38,094 bases of DNA from an uncultured Actinomycetes bacterium (GTDB taxonomy: Bacteria > Actinomycetota > Actinomycetes > Nanopelagicales > Nanopelagicaceae): the NCBI GenBank assembly GCA_903854185.1, contig CAINVP010000063.1:1-38094 (forward strand), in the 5' to 3' direction. Within the stretch, counting starts at the first letter, position 1. Every line of letters begins with the position of its first letter. Shown in pieces: positions 1-8,050 of this stretch. A program made the translations under genes and the position numbers. Under the pieces are notes generated by a model. That model was not told the origin of the DNA, did no database searches, and saw nothing but the letters and a program-made list of their open reading frames with translations.

Positions 1-1
1 C

Positions 2-496
2 GCCTTCTTGCTGCCCGTGCTGCACACCTTGCTCAAGCAAGCCGCAGACGCAGAAGAAGCCGAGCGCCAGGAATACGAAAAAGCCGTAGCCGAAGCCACC
101 GCCAAAGGCGAAGCACCCCCTAAGCGTGCCAAGCGCAAGGACCCCACCAACCCCCGCAACTTCAAGGCGCCCACCCCTGGCGCGCTGATTGTGTGCCCCA
201 CGCGCGAACTGGCCCAGCAAGTGGCCCATGACGCGATTGACCTGGTGCAGCATTGCCGTGGCTTGCGCGTTGCCAACATCGTGGGCGGCATGCCTTACCA
301 GTTGCAAATCGCCAAGCTGCAAAACGCCAACCTGGTCGTGGCAACGCCTGGCCGTTTGCTGGACCTGCAGCGTTCTATGCAAATCAAACTGGACCAGGTG
401 CAATTCCTGGTGGTGGACGAAGCCGACCGCATGTTGGACCTGGGCTTCTCGGACGATTTGGCCGAGATTAACCAGCTCACCATCGAGCGCAAGCAA
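2..496 (+). CDS. DEAD-box RNA helicase, internal fragment (RhlE-like), probably foreign to the rest of the contig
   Basis: ATP-dependent RNA helicase core fragment. The frame is open from the first bases and reads AFLLPVLHTLL, the stretch that follows the Walker A motif in RhlE-type helicases, so the Q motif and motif I lie off the left edge. Visible in order are a charged insert of about 45 residues, motif Ia (PTRELA), a GG element, motif Ib (TPGR) and motif II (DEAD within VVDEADRMLDLGF). The family-like sequence ends at LTIERKQ near base 496, where motif III (SAT) should follow within a few residues. The frame runs on without family resemblance to a stop at 548-550. Base composition and the insert resemble Burkholderiales helicases (family knowledge, not searched). 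Motifs III-VI are absent, so this is a truncated gene or an assembly join. Confidence 0.85.
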
Positions 497-500
497 TGGA
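490..500. other. Probable assembly chimera or recombination breakpoint
   Basis: Two unrelated genes on opposite strands both lose their family-like sequence within this interval. The plus-strand helicase ends at ERKQ (base 496). The minus-strand membrane protein is still convincing at IFKVFYP (base 497). The two sides differ strongly in GC content. There are no transposase, terminal repeats or integrase remains. A join of two organisms' reads is the simplest explanation. True horizontal transfer with deletion is possible but would have to break two genes at one base. Confidence 0.75.
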
Positions 501-1333
501 TAAAAGACTTTGAAGATGACGGTGAGACTCAACTTGGTCGCAACGGATAGCACTGCGGGAAGAACCGTGATTGAAAGCATGGAATGGTAGGCAGCAGAAG
601 TACTCAGAGGCAGCCAATTTTGCTCAGTCAATGTTCTAATCGCAACCGCATACTCGGCGTTAATGTCATATCCCCAGAACCCGCCGTCACCCCGGAAAGT
701 TGAACCAAAAAGAATGGCCAGGGTTGTTAAATAGAAAAGTGCGTAGTGCAGGAAGATTGAGCGTCGAATTACTGCCTTTGAGATCATAAATAGATAGAGG
801 GCGATAGCGAGATAAAGAAATATCCCGACACTTCGAGAGTCGTTTCGCTCATTTAATCGTGTTACTGCAACGAGGGATGCGCCAGGAATCAAGAGAAATG
901 TGAGTGCCGTAGCGACATTTCCACTCAGTAGCTCTCTTCGAATAAATCTTTGTAGGCCACGTTGAATATGGCGATTTCCTGAGAGAAACAGAGCACTTAA
1001 GGCCAGAGTTATGGACTCAACAATCAGCACCAAGCTGGTGGTGAAGGAATGATTGAAGCCGAGTCTATGCAGCAGTACTGAGAATCCAGCGAAGAAGGCC
1101 TCGATGACAAAGAGCGATCCAACAATTGAGAGGAAGAGATTGGTGAATCCTGCTTTCACATTGAGTCCAAGTGCAAAGAGGATTGCGTAACCAGGAAGTG
1201 TGCAGATGAGTACGATGTTAATTGCGCTCAAGAAGAAGTTTGAGCCAAGGAGGTGTCCTGCGGTGAGCATCACGACCGGAATACCTGAGATGGCTAGGCG
1301 ATATCTGAGTGGTACTACCTCTGCCCGTTTCAT
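497..1333 (-). CDS. DUF2206-like large multi-pass membrane protein, N-terminal part only
   Basis: The frame starts at an ATG (1331-1333) that overlaps the TGA of the upstream glycosyltransferase by four bases. It stays open for about 279 residues to the breakpoint near 497. It opens MKRAEVVPLRYRLA and contains several hydrophobic segments such as FFLSAINIVLICTLPGYAIL. A segment reading FRGDGGFWGYDINAEYAVA is followed by MLSITVLPAVLS and IFKVFYP. That combination recalls the N-terminal half of the DUF2206 predicted membrane proteins, which are often linked to surface glycosylation. The C-terminal part is lost at the join, and the frame then continues by chance antisense to the helicase with no stop. 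A role as a membrane glycosyltransferase or glycan-handling protein is inferred from the operon. The family call is from memory of motifs and is moderate. Confidence 0.65.
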
Positions 1334-2373
1334 AAACTTTTCCTGCCAGAGAACTTGAGTTGGGTCTCATCTCTTTCGACTACTTCTGCATACCCGAATA
1401 GAAAGCCAACATTATTGGCAGTTTCTACCCCCAACCTCACCCAAGGATCAATGAAAAAATGTCCAAATCTCCAAGTCGAAATTGGTCGAGAGAGGAGACT
1501 TGCAAAGAGAGGTGCGAGAGCCACTGGCAGAGCAATTTTTAATGGAATCGCGAGTGCTGCAAGAATGACAGCGCTCACAACTAGAAGAGATGGGATCGGA
1601 AGAAATGTTGGTATCCCTGATTCGGATCGCCATTTACGGCCCGAGGTCTTCCCATAACGAAAGCTACGATGAAGGACTTCCGATAATTGATCATGTGAGT
1701 AGTGGGTCAGCTGCACATTGGAACTGAAGTAAATCGCCTTTTCCCCGTAGCGAGCAGTTATCCGCCGACAGATATCGTCATCCTCGCCACCAGCGGCCAA
1801 CGAAATGTCATACCCTCCAAGGGCGCGGGCAAAACGAACATTAAGCGAGAGGTTTCCATTTCCAGCAGACTCTATGTACCCATTTGAAAGGTCCTGTTTC
1901 ATCAGAAAGTACCGAATAAGCCGAGTCTTGAATGAGCGCCCGCTGGAAGTTGTATTTCGAATAGGCAGGAAGGGATTATTTCTCGAGAGATACTTCGAGA
2001 TCACGGTGTTGCCACGTAAGTGGATTGGACCAGCGAGTGCTACTAGCCCTGGAAGTCTTGCCTTCCACTCACTTTCAAGCTCTATAAACCAACCATCACC
2101 CACGATGCATTCATCATCGATGAAGGCTAAGACGTCGGTATCACAGTTAAGAAGTGCAGATTCTCTCGCCTGCCCGAACCCCATATTTTCCTCATGGCGT
2201 ACAACTCTCGCCCCAAAACTCTTTGCGATCTCTGAAGTTGAATCTGTCGATCCATCATCAACCACAATCAGCGCAGTCTCGTCACCAATTTGTTCCCGTA
2301 ACCTCCGCAACGTCTCAGGTAGACGCTGTGCCCCGTTCAGTGAACAAATGGCAACTGAGATGGATGGGCTCAC
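1330..2373 (-). CDS. GT2-family glycosyltransferase with C-terminal membrane segments
   Basis: Inverting-type GT-A glycosyltransferase, probably cytoplasmic-facing at the membrane and transferring a sugar from a nucleotide donor to a surface-glycan intermediate. Motifs seen: SVAICSLNG at the N-terminus, VVDDGSTD (residues 37-44, nucleotide binding), a DXD-like IDDE at 85-88 (metal and donor phosphates), and GGEDDDICRR near 215-225, which supplies the ED catalytic-base motif. A hydrophobic stretch near 265-300 is probably membrane-associated. Length (347 residues) is normal. Its ATG overlaps the stop of the GT4 gene by four bases and its stop overlaps the DUF2206-like start by four, so translation is probably coupled. 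The sugar and acceptor cannot be read from sequence. Confidence 0.88.
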   Translation of the reverse strand: MSPSISVAICSLNGAQRLPETLRRLREQIGDETALIVVDDGSTDSTSEIAKSFGARVVRHEENMGFGQARESALLNCDTDVLAFIDDECIVGDGWFIELESEWKARLPGLVALAGPIHLRGNTVISKYLSRNNPFLPIRNTTSSGRSFKTRLIRYFLMKQDLSNGYIESAGNGNLSLNVRFARALGGYDISLAAGGEDDDICRRITARYGEKAIYFSSNVQLTHYSHDQLSEVLHRSFRYGKTSGRKWRSESGIPTFLPIPSLLVVSAVILAALAIPLKIALPVALAPLFASLLSRPISTWRFGHFFIDPWVRLGVETANNVGFLFGYAEVVERDETQLKFSGRKSL

Positions 2374-3482
2374 TTAATAAGCTTCTTCCAGAGCGACTCA
2401 TACTGTTCCGACATTCTGTAATGACTGATACTTGAGGAGAGCACTGAGTGATCGGCTTCGAAATCCAGCATTTCTAATATCGCTTCAGCGTGTGCGTCTG
2501 GCGTGTTCTCCTCAAGAACTCTGCCGCGCGGATGATTAATCACAAAATCGACAGCGGCATTATCAGGATGATCAGCAACGCTGACTTGCATTCCTAGGGC
2601 TAACGCCTCTCCCACAGCTAGTCCAAATCCCTCTCGCTCAGAGGCGCTCGGAAATACTCGGGATTTCTTCATCAAGCCAATGACATCACTTCGTTCAGGT
2701 AATTCGCCATGGAAGATGATGTTTTTCGATAAACCGATTGAGTGAGAGAGACGCTCGAGCGATTCTCGCTCTGGGCCATCGCCCACTATTCCAAATGAAA
2801 TTTTCGGATGATGTTTGCTTACAATTTCTGCAGCTCGAATCAGAACATCCACTCGCTTATGTTCAATAAGTCGTCCCGCAAAGAGCAAATCATGCCCCGG
2901 AAGAGCGGTATCAAAATGGCTGAGATTATCCACATCTAATGAGGCCTCGATCGTCGTGATCTTAGATTGGCGCACTCCTGCTTCCTTCAGACGATCAGCT
3001 GTCAGATTAGATACTGCAATTATTTGGTCTGGTAGCATCATCGCTATGCGCTCAATGAGGGCTGCAATCGCGGCAATCCTTGGAGAATATTCCTGCCAAT
3101 ACTCCTTGCCCCAGACTTCATGCCAAGTAACTGTGAAGGGAATTCGTCGGATTCGGGCAACAAGCCACACAGCGTAGATTTGTAAAAATGGAATCTGATC
3201 CACTTCGATGAGATCGGCCTTCACTCGGAAGAGTTTTAAGCATGAGAAAGCAAATTTGATTGCCTGAATTGTTGCTCGCTTCCCGCTCGCGGTATAAAGC
3301 GGATATTTTTTGCAGAGAGCCAAGTGATTAGTAGGGGCACTTCCCTCCCACCACTTCATGGTCGCGAAGTTAAGTTCTAACTCCTCGTTGCGAAAATCCG
3401 CGGCAAGTTGTCTTAAACGCTCCTCTTTGCCCCCAACGTGCCACGGCGCAATGGCATCTGAAACAATGACGATCTGCTTCAC
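2370..3482 (-). CDS. GT4-family (GT-B fold) glycosyltransferase
   Basis: Retaining GT-B glycosyltransferase of 370 residues. The N-terminal acceptor domain starts MKQIVIVSDAIAPWHVGGKE, with the usual glycine-rich turn. The C-terminal donor domain has FAGRLIEHKRVDVLI (201-215), with the R and K that contact donor phosphates. It also has the E-x7-E motif at 284-292 within PSASEREGFGLAVGEAL. It probably adds a sugar to a lipid-linked or protein-linked glycan at the inner membrane face. Its start overlaps the stop of the 171-residue gene by four bases, and its stop overlaps the GT2 start by four, placing it firmly in the operon. The donor sugar is unknown. Confidence 0.88.
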   Translation of the reverse strand: MKQIVIVSDAIAPWHVGGKEERLRQLAADFRNEELELNFATMKWWEGSAPTNHLALCKKYPLYTASGKRATIQAIKFAFSCLKLFRVKADLIEVDQIPFLQIYAVWLVARIRRIPFTVTWHEVWGKEYWQEYSPRIAAIAALIERIAMMLPDQIIAVSNLTADRLKEAGVRQSKITTIEASLDVDNLSHFDTALPGHDLLFAGRLIEHKRVDVLIRAAEIVSKHHPKISFGIVGDGPERESLERLSHSIGLSKNIIFHGELPERSDVIGLMKKSRVFPSASEREGFGLAVGEALALGMQVSVADHPDNAAVDFVINHPRGRVLEENTPDAHAEAILEMLDFEADHSVLSSSISHYRMSEQYESLWKKLIK

Positions 3483-3994
3483 TCTCCAACAACCTCAACC
3501 GTGATGGGGTTTGCTAGGCCTGATATTCCGATTGAAAGTCGATCGCCTGCAACAGCGCCATCAGAAGTTTGTGCAACGAGCTGTTGTGAGTTCGGAGCAA
3601 GATTCACGACTCCCTGATGAATCACAGTGGTTCCTGAAGCCATCGTCCAAGTAATTGTTTGGGCAGCTCGTGAGCCATTTGTTATCCCAAAAACAACGAG
3701 ATCCCCTGCAACGAGGCCAGTGCCAACAATCTCTGGGTTCTGGAAGAAGACAGCCTCATAAGTAGCTGGATCGATTGGAATACCAATCTCACGCCCAATT
3801 TGTGGTCCCCAAAATCCGGCAAGAAGGATTCCAAATATAACTGCAAGGGTAATGACGCTCTTTGGGCGGGTGCGGAGCAATCTCCTCGTTGAGTGACTGG
3901 CTTCAGCCAACTCATCTGGGCTCAAATTTTTCGGAGAGCCTTCATCAGTCGAACCGCTCCAGTCCTGGCCGCTAACTTCCTTCTTCTTGCCCAT
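3479..3994 (-). CDS. Single-pass membrane protein with small extracytoplasmic beta domain, function unknown
   Basis: The 171 residues begin with a Lys/Glu/Ser-rich cytoplasmic tail (1-43), followed by a stop-transfer-like basic patch RRLLRTRPK. One membrane segment follows (about 46-63), then an exported domain of about 100 residues. That domain alternates short hydrophobic strands with glycine and asparagine turns (VVFGITNGSRAAQTITW, ending ITVEVVGE), which suggests a small immunoglobulin-like beta sandwich. There are no cysteines and no catalytic motif that I recognise. The domain is loosely reminiscent of the exported part of DUF1616 proteins, which keep company with DUF2206 proteins in some archaea, but I would not assign it. 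It lies between the adaptor gene (one-base TAATG overlap at 3994) and the GT4 gene (four-base overlap). Confidence 0.75.
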   Translation of the reverse strand: MGKKKEVSGQDWSGSTDEGSPKNLSPDELAEASHSTRRLLRTRPKSVITLAVIFGILLAGFWGPQIGREIGIPIDPATYEAVFFQNPEIVGTGLVAGDLVVFGITNGSRAAQTITWTMASGTTVIHQGVVNLAPNSQQLVAQTSDGAVAGDRLSIGISGLANPITVEVVGE

Positions 3995-5676
3995 TAGAAA
4001 GTCACCCGAATCTGATCTTGTTCAGTAAGGCCGGAGGTAATCTCAGTAGAGACATTTCCTTGTGCTCCAACCTGGACTCGAGTCTTAACAAACTTCGTCT
4101 TTCCTTTGACGATTGTCTGCTTCATAACGTAAAAGAAGTTGTTTGCCGTTCTTAGGAGCGCCTTATTTGGGACGAGGAGAACATGACGCGCACCAATCAC
4201 AGATACCGAAACCGTCCCACTCTCACCTGGATAAATATCTGGTGATGACTTATCTAAGTTGAAGGTCAAAATCGTACGAGATGGATGCTTGAACGTGGGC
4301 GGCGCAGTCTTCATCTCAGAAATAGTGCCTCTCAGGACGAACTTGGCAGGATAAGCAAACTCAAAGGTCGCGCCTTGATTCTGACGAAGTTGACTACCCG
4401 TTTTTAGTTCGACTGAAGAAACTATTTGATAGTCGCTCACCGCAGTAATTACAAACATGCCGGAGTTCTCACCGTCAGATTGAAATTTCACCAACGATGG
4501 TGTCTGCCCCACGATATTATTTATTGATCCGATAATTCCGTTCACAGGAGAAGTGAGAACGGTGGCAGCGAGATTTTCTTTCGCTAACTTGAATTCGAGT
4601 TTTGCCGCAAGTAGCGATGAAGAGTCTTGGACTATATCCGTGTAATTCATCTGAAGTTTAAGTCCATCAATTTGTGAATTTAAGTTTGCAACTGCTTGAT
4701 TTGCTAGAGCGGTAACTTGTCCATCTTTTGCAGAGCCGATTATCTGGGCATTGACCGCATTTGATAGCGCCGAGTTCAGAGTAACAATCTGGGCGTTATC
4801 ACCGGAGAGGTTTATCTCCCTCTGCTTTACCGCGGTTTGCAGGGCCAAGTTCGCATTCTTCAAATTTGTCATGACAGAGAGAAAGGTGCTGTAGGAATTT
4901 GAGACTGCAGAAGAGGTGCAGGAGGCTCCGGTTAAACCGAATACCTGACAGGCAGCACTTGGATTCCCCGAATGCACCAAGGTATCGACAGTGGTCGGAT
5001 CACTCATTAAATTTTGGTAGGCACTAGCCAACTTCTTCGCCTGGTCTAAATTATTGCTTGCAGTGTCGACCGCTGCCTGATAATTCAACGCCTTAATGAG
5101 ATTTTGCGACTTTGCAGACTGCACATTGAAGGTTGCCTGATCTACTGCAACTTGATACACGGGCGCATTATTGGCTTGATTAACTTCCGCCGCCTTCACT
5201 TGTGCTTGAAGACCTGTCAGTGTCACTTTGAGCGTTGCTAGTTGTGAATTCAGAATGGCCTTCTGCTTTGCAAACTGCGTCTGAGAATTCTTCAATTGTT
5301 GTTCTGCCGCGCTTAGATTGGCTTGAGCGGCAGCTACTTTCCGGGTCTCAATCTGATTGTCGAGAATCGCTAACGTCTGGCCAATCCGCACTTTATCGCC
5401 AACCACTACCTTGATGGCAAGAATGGTTTCAGAGACTTTCGGAGATAGAAACACATCTCCAGCCGAAATGACTTCTCCGGGGAAGCTCTTAGTTACAGTC
5501 ACATCGCCGACAGGAACAGTCATTACCAGCACCTTCTGAGCGCGCGGAGGCGTCGCGGAAGCTGGCACAGCAGGAATCAAGACCAGCAAAAAAAGAGAGA
5601 GCAAAGTTACGGGGCGCCAGGCATACGCCCGCCGATGACTAAATGGCGAGAAATCAAACGGAGACATAAGGTTCAA
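3994..5676 (-). CDS. HlyD/RND-type membrane-fusion (adaptor-like) protein, exported
   Basis: A 560-residue adaptor-like protein. It has a basic N-terminus, a hydrophobic signal (about 22-41, ending VPASA, a plausible signal peptidase site), and the first half of a biotinyl-lipoyl domain (about 70-107). A very long Ala/Gln/Asn-rich helical hairpin (about 108-360) follows, then the second lipoyl half (LTSPVNGIIGSI, about 375-390) and C-terminal beta-barrel and membrane-proximal domains. The hairpin holds a Cys pair, C243 and C253. Adaptors of this family usually couple an ABC or RND exporter to its substrate path, but no permease or ATPase gene lies in the operon. ATGs at 5676 and 5667 are both possible starts; either overlaps the end of the upstream GT2 gene. 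A role in glycan or glycoprotein export is inferred from context only. Confidence 0.82.
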   Translation of the reverse strand: MNLMSPFDFSPFSHRRAYAWRPVTLLSLFLLVLIPAVPASATPPRAQKVLVMTVPVGDVTVTKSFPGEVISAGDVFLSPKVSETILAIKVVVGDKVRIGQTLAILDNQIETRKVAAAQANLSAAEQQLKNSQTQFAKQKAILNSQLATLKVTLTGLQAQVKAAEVNQANNAPVYQVAVDQATFNVQSAKSQNLIKALNYQAAVDTASNNLDQAKKLASAYQNLMSDPTTVDTLVHSGNPSAACQVFGLTGASCTSSAVSNSYSTFLSVMTNLKNANLALQTAVKQREINLSGDNAQIVTLNSALSNAVNAQIIGSAKDGQVTALANQAVANLNSQIDGLKLQMNYTDIVQDSSSLLAAKLEFKLAKENLAATVLTSPVNGIIGSINNIVGQTPSLVKFQSDGENSGMFVITAVSDYQIVSSVELKTGSQLRQNQGATFEFAYPAKFVLRGTISEMKTAPPTFKHPSRTILTFNLDKSSPDIYPGESGTVSVSVIGARHVLLVPNKALLRTANNFFYVMKQTIVKGKTKFVKTRVQVGAQGNVSTEITSGLTEQDQIRVTF

Positions 5677-6394
5677 CTCCCTTTGATTTCTTAAATCTTT
5701 TTACGGTAATGATCTTTAGGCAGATAAGAGCATCGCGTTTAGTAATTTTCTTTCCTTGAGCTGCCGTCCGCCCAACATAAGTGATTGGGACTTCAAAAGG
5801 ATGTACCCGATTTTTTAGTAGCAAGCAGGTCATCTCGGTATCTAAACCAAAACCATTCTCCTTCAGATCACCGTTCAAGAGATATTCAACTGGGATCAGC
5901 TTGAAACAGGTGTGAAGATCCGTGATTGCAGATCCGAAGAGTATGTTCATATAAAGAGTCATTACTGTGCGGCCTAGTGAGAAGATAAACGAGGGTTGCA
6001 TGGTGTTAATGCCACGATTACGCGAGCCAAATACAACATTGGCAAGTCCCATTTGAATAGGTTTGAACATCGCTGGAATATCTGATGCAAAGTATTCGAG
6101 ATCAGCATCGAAGATTAAAACGTGGGAATTCGTTGCCATCTCAATTCCCTGTCTGACCACATTGCCCTTGCCTTGATTCACTTTGTTGTCGACGAAACGA
6201 ACATTGAAGATGTGACGCGGCTCTAGCACAATTTCGGAAGTTCGATCTTTTGAGCCATCACTCAAGACAATGATCTCCATCGGAAAATCTGGTTGAAGCG
6301 CAATCAAGTCACATAGGACTCGACAGATGGTTCGCTCCTCGTTGTAAGCCGGAACAATGATGCTAAGACCCTGGGGGCGAGTCTGCGTGGTCAT
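5654..6394 (-). CDS. GT2-family polyprenyl-phosphate glycosyltransferase (DPM1/GtrB-like)
   Basis: A 246-residue GT-A transferase resembling dolichyl-/undecaprenyl-phosphate hexosyltransferases, which move a sugar from GDP- or UDP-sugar to a polyprenyl phosphate at the cytoplasmic membrane face. Seen: LSIIVPAYNEERTICRVL (10-27), SDGSKD (45-50), NQGKGNVVRQG (about 73-83), and the DXD as DAD (96-98) followed by LEYF. FGSRNRG and ITDLHTCFKLIP (typical of this branch) come next, and a basic Lys-rich C-terminus follows. No long C-terminal membrane domain is present, so it is a DPM1-like short form. It shares ATGA with the GAF gene upstream at 6391-6394. It is the likely source of a lipid-linked sugar for the other glycan enzymes, by inference. 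Confidence 0.85.
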   Translation of the reverse strand: MTTQTRPQGLSIIVPAYNEERTICRVLCDLIALQPDFPMEIIVLSDGSKDRTSEIVLEPRHIFNVRFVDNKVNQGKGNVVRQGIEMATNSHVLIFDADLEYFASDIPAMFKPIQMGLANVVFGSRNRGINTMQPSFIFSLGRTVMTLYMNILFGSAITDLHTCFKLIPVEYLLNGDLKENGFGLDTEMTCLLLKNRVHPFEVPITYVGRTAAQGKKITKRDALICLKIITVKRFKKSKGVEPYVSV

Positions 6395-6984
6395 TTCAAG
6401 GCGCTTAGCGCGCTATCTTTCTCAATGAGATGGTTTGAGAGAAGGACTTGCAGCGTCGATAACAGCTCGATATCTGCCGGTTCGAAGATTGGCTCATTCG
6501 GAATCAATCCAACCAATACCTCTTGAACTACGAGATTTCCGATAAGTGGGATAAGTAGAAGTTGAAAGGAGTCATGTCCGGGGGTGCCCGATGGGTTCGT
6601 CATCTTGACTGTTTCAAAGAGTTCACCAGTCGTCTTGGAAATTCCCAAGGAGCCAGTTTCGAAGGCCTGGGATAGTGCATGAGTATCGCTAATGGGAAAT
6701 TCTGGATTGAAGTCGATCTCACCGGTGGCAGCGGGGCTCCAGGAGACGGCCCAATTACCCGATTCTGATTTACGAATTAGATACAGTGTCTGGACGCGGT
6801 AGTCAGCAAGTGCCACATCGAGCGTCCATTGCAACAGCTCGCTCTCGTCCGCTCCGCTCGCGATCAACCGTAGAAGTTCAGTCGATACCGCAAAGTTGCG
6901 CCATCTGGTGTCATTAGAGTGGAATGGCAGAAACGTTGAATCGCTCTTCACTCGAATCCTCGCTTTTTCTAAGGCCAGTAGCAT
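6391..6984 (-). CDS. GAF-domain-like protein, first gene of the glycan operon
   Basis: The 197 residues read like a single GAF sensor fold. After a leader of about 35 residues comes LLRLIASGADESELLQWTLDVALADY, the usual GAF entry helix. Strand YRVQTLYLIRK follows, then a long loop, and finally LLLIPLIGNLVVQEVLVGLIPNEP with ADIELLSTLQVLLSNHLIE, the GAF exit strands and helix. There is no attached kinase, cyclase, HTH or output domain, so it would have to act through a partner. Being the first gene after the divergent promoter region, and facing a response regulator on the other strand, it could tune this operon or the adjacent two-component pair. That is inference. The ligand is unknown. The start at 6984 lacks a clear SD. 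Confidence 0.68.
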   Translation of the reverse strand: MLLALEKARIRVKSDSTFLPFHSNDTRWRNFAVSTELLRLIASGADESELLQWTLDVALADYRVQTLYLIRKSESGNWAVSWSPAATGEIDFNPEFPISDTHALSQAFETGSLGISKTTGELFETVKMTNPSGTPGHDSFQLLLIPLIGNLVVQEVLVGLIPNEPIFEPADIELLSTLQVLLSNHLIEKDSALSALK

Positions 6985-7148
6985 CCTGCGCTCTCGCTGT
7001 TTACCGAATCTTAGGAAGGGGAATTTTAGGTAAGTTGGAATGTGAGTAAAGTGAGGGGCTAATCCTTAATGGAAAATTACGAGAATTCGGTCCCAAGAAT
7101 TCACTAGGGGATAGCCCCTTCAATGCTCCCAAGGTATTGAACGCTCCG

Positions 7149-7158
7149 CCTAATTAGG
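7149..7158. promoter_or_regulatory. Perfect 10-bp palindrome just upstream of the response-regulator start
   Basis: CCTAATTAGG is its own reverse complement and ends 13 bases before the response-regulator ATG, inside the 187-bp divergent region between the GAF gene and the regulator. A short GGGG-ATAG-CCCC inverted repeat (7106-7119) lies in the same gap. The position suits an operator or autoregulatory site. A palindrome this short and AT-centred also occurs by chance. Confidence 0.3.
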
Positions 7159-7171
7159 GGACTCTTCTCCC

Positions 7172-7873
7172 ATGAGAACACTTGAAGAGTTAGTTTCAAA
7201 TCCCAAGATACTTCTCGTCGAGAACGACCGAATCCTCTTGACCGCCATGGCCAATATGTTGAATGCCCGCAGATATGGTGTCACCGGTACCGCCGTTGAC
7301 GCTATGACTGGTATGGAATACTTCAATCGAATCAGACCGGATGTCGCTATTCTCGATATCGATTTAGGCGCTGGGCCAAGTGGAATCGATTTAGCCGCAA
7401 ATATGCGTACTAAGCACCCAATGATTGGCATCATCTTCTGCAGCACAATTAAAGACCCAAGATTTCTTCGTATTCCGGCTCGATTGACTACAACGAGTTT
7501 CTTTCTACCAAAAACCTCAGTCACAAAGTTCGAGGTTTTGGAGTCTGCAATAGTCGATTCAATTCGTATGGTGCGGATGCCCGAAGTCCCCTCGACGAAT
7601 CTTTATGTTAACAAGCTGGAGTCGGATCAGAAGGTTGAGATAAGTAACTCCGATTATGAACTTCTTGAACTCATCGCTTCCGGACACTCAAATGTTGAAA
7701 TAGCTAGGAAGCGGAGCATCGTGGTGAAGTCATGCGAGAATGCAATCTCACGTTTAGCCAAGAAACTTGAGATTCCCGCTGCTGGAGACTCAAATCAGCG
7801 CGTTTTGCTCACTCGCAAGTTCTTTGAACTGAGCGGAAAAATTGACGCTCTTGATCATCGTCATCATTCTTAA
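7172..7873 (+). CDS. NarL/FixJ-type response regulator (REC + LuxR-type HTH)
   Basis: A 233-residue DNA-binding response regulator. The receiver domain (about 12-130) begins KILLVEND, with acidic residues E17 and D19 for Mg binding, and places the phospho-acceptor at D62 in AILDIDLGAGPSG. A conserved-type lysine lies in FFLPKTS near residue 114. The output domain (about 157-220) matches a LuxR helix-turn-helix: LELIASGHSNVEIARKRSIV, followed by a recognition-helix-like ENAISRLAKKLEI. The HTH has an unusual KSCENAI where families usually show KTV..H. It is followed 177 bases later by a histidine kinase on the same strand and is divergent from the glycan operon, so that operon is a natural candidate target. 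The target is inferred. Confidence 0.85.
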   Translation: MRTLEELVSNPKILLVENDRILLTAMANMLNARRYGVTGTAVDAMTGMEYFNRIRPDVAILDIDLGAGPSGIDLAANMRTKHPMIGIIFCSTIKDPRFLRIPARLTTTSFFLPKTSVTKFEVLESAIVDSIRMVRMPEVPSTNLYVNKLESDQKVEISNSDYELLELIASGHSNVEIARKRSIVVKSCENAISRLAKKLEIPAAGDSNQRVLLTRKFFELSGKIDALDHRHHS

Positions 7874-8050
7874 GAACTTGTTTGCTAATATGGTGGTTCT
7901 TCTACCGAAGTTAGTAGGTGTATTGTAGGCAGACCTTTAGCGCGGCAACCCCTCGACCGAGAGTACAGTTTAGGTTCGCTCTTTAAATCGCGTTCTGGTA
8001 ACAAATTTGATTTCTTTACTCTTGTCCTGCCGTTATACCCGCTCGCCATC

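Noticed and set aside
1-496. Continuation of the minus-strand DUF2206-like frame through the helicase segment
   Set aside because: It stays open only because the helicase uses codons whose complements are not stops; there is no membrane pattern or family resemblance beyond 497.
497-550. Continuation of the helicase frame to a stop at 548-550
   Set aside because: After base 496 the residues have no helicase character, and the opposite strand carries a convincing membrane-protein gene there.
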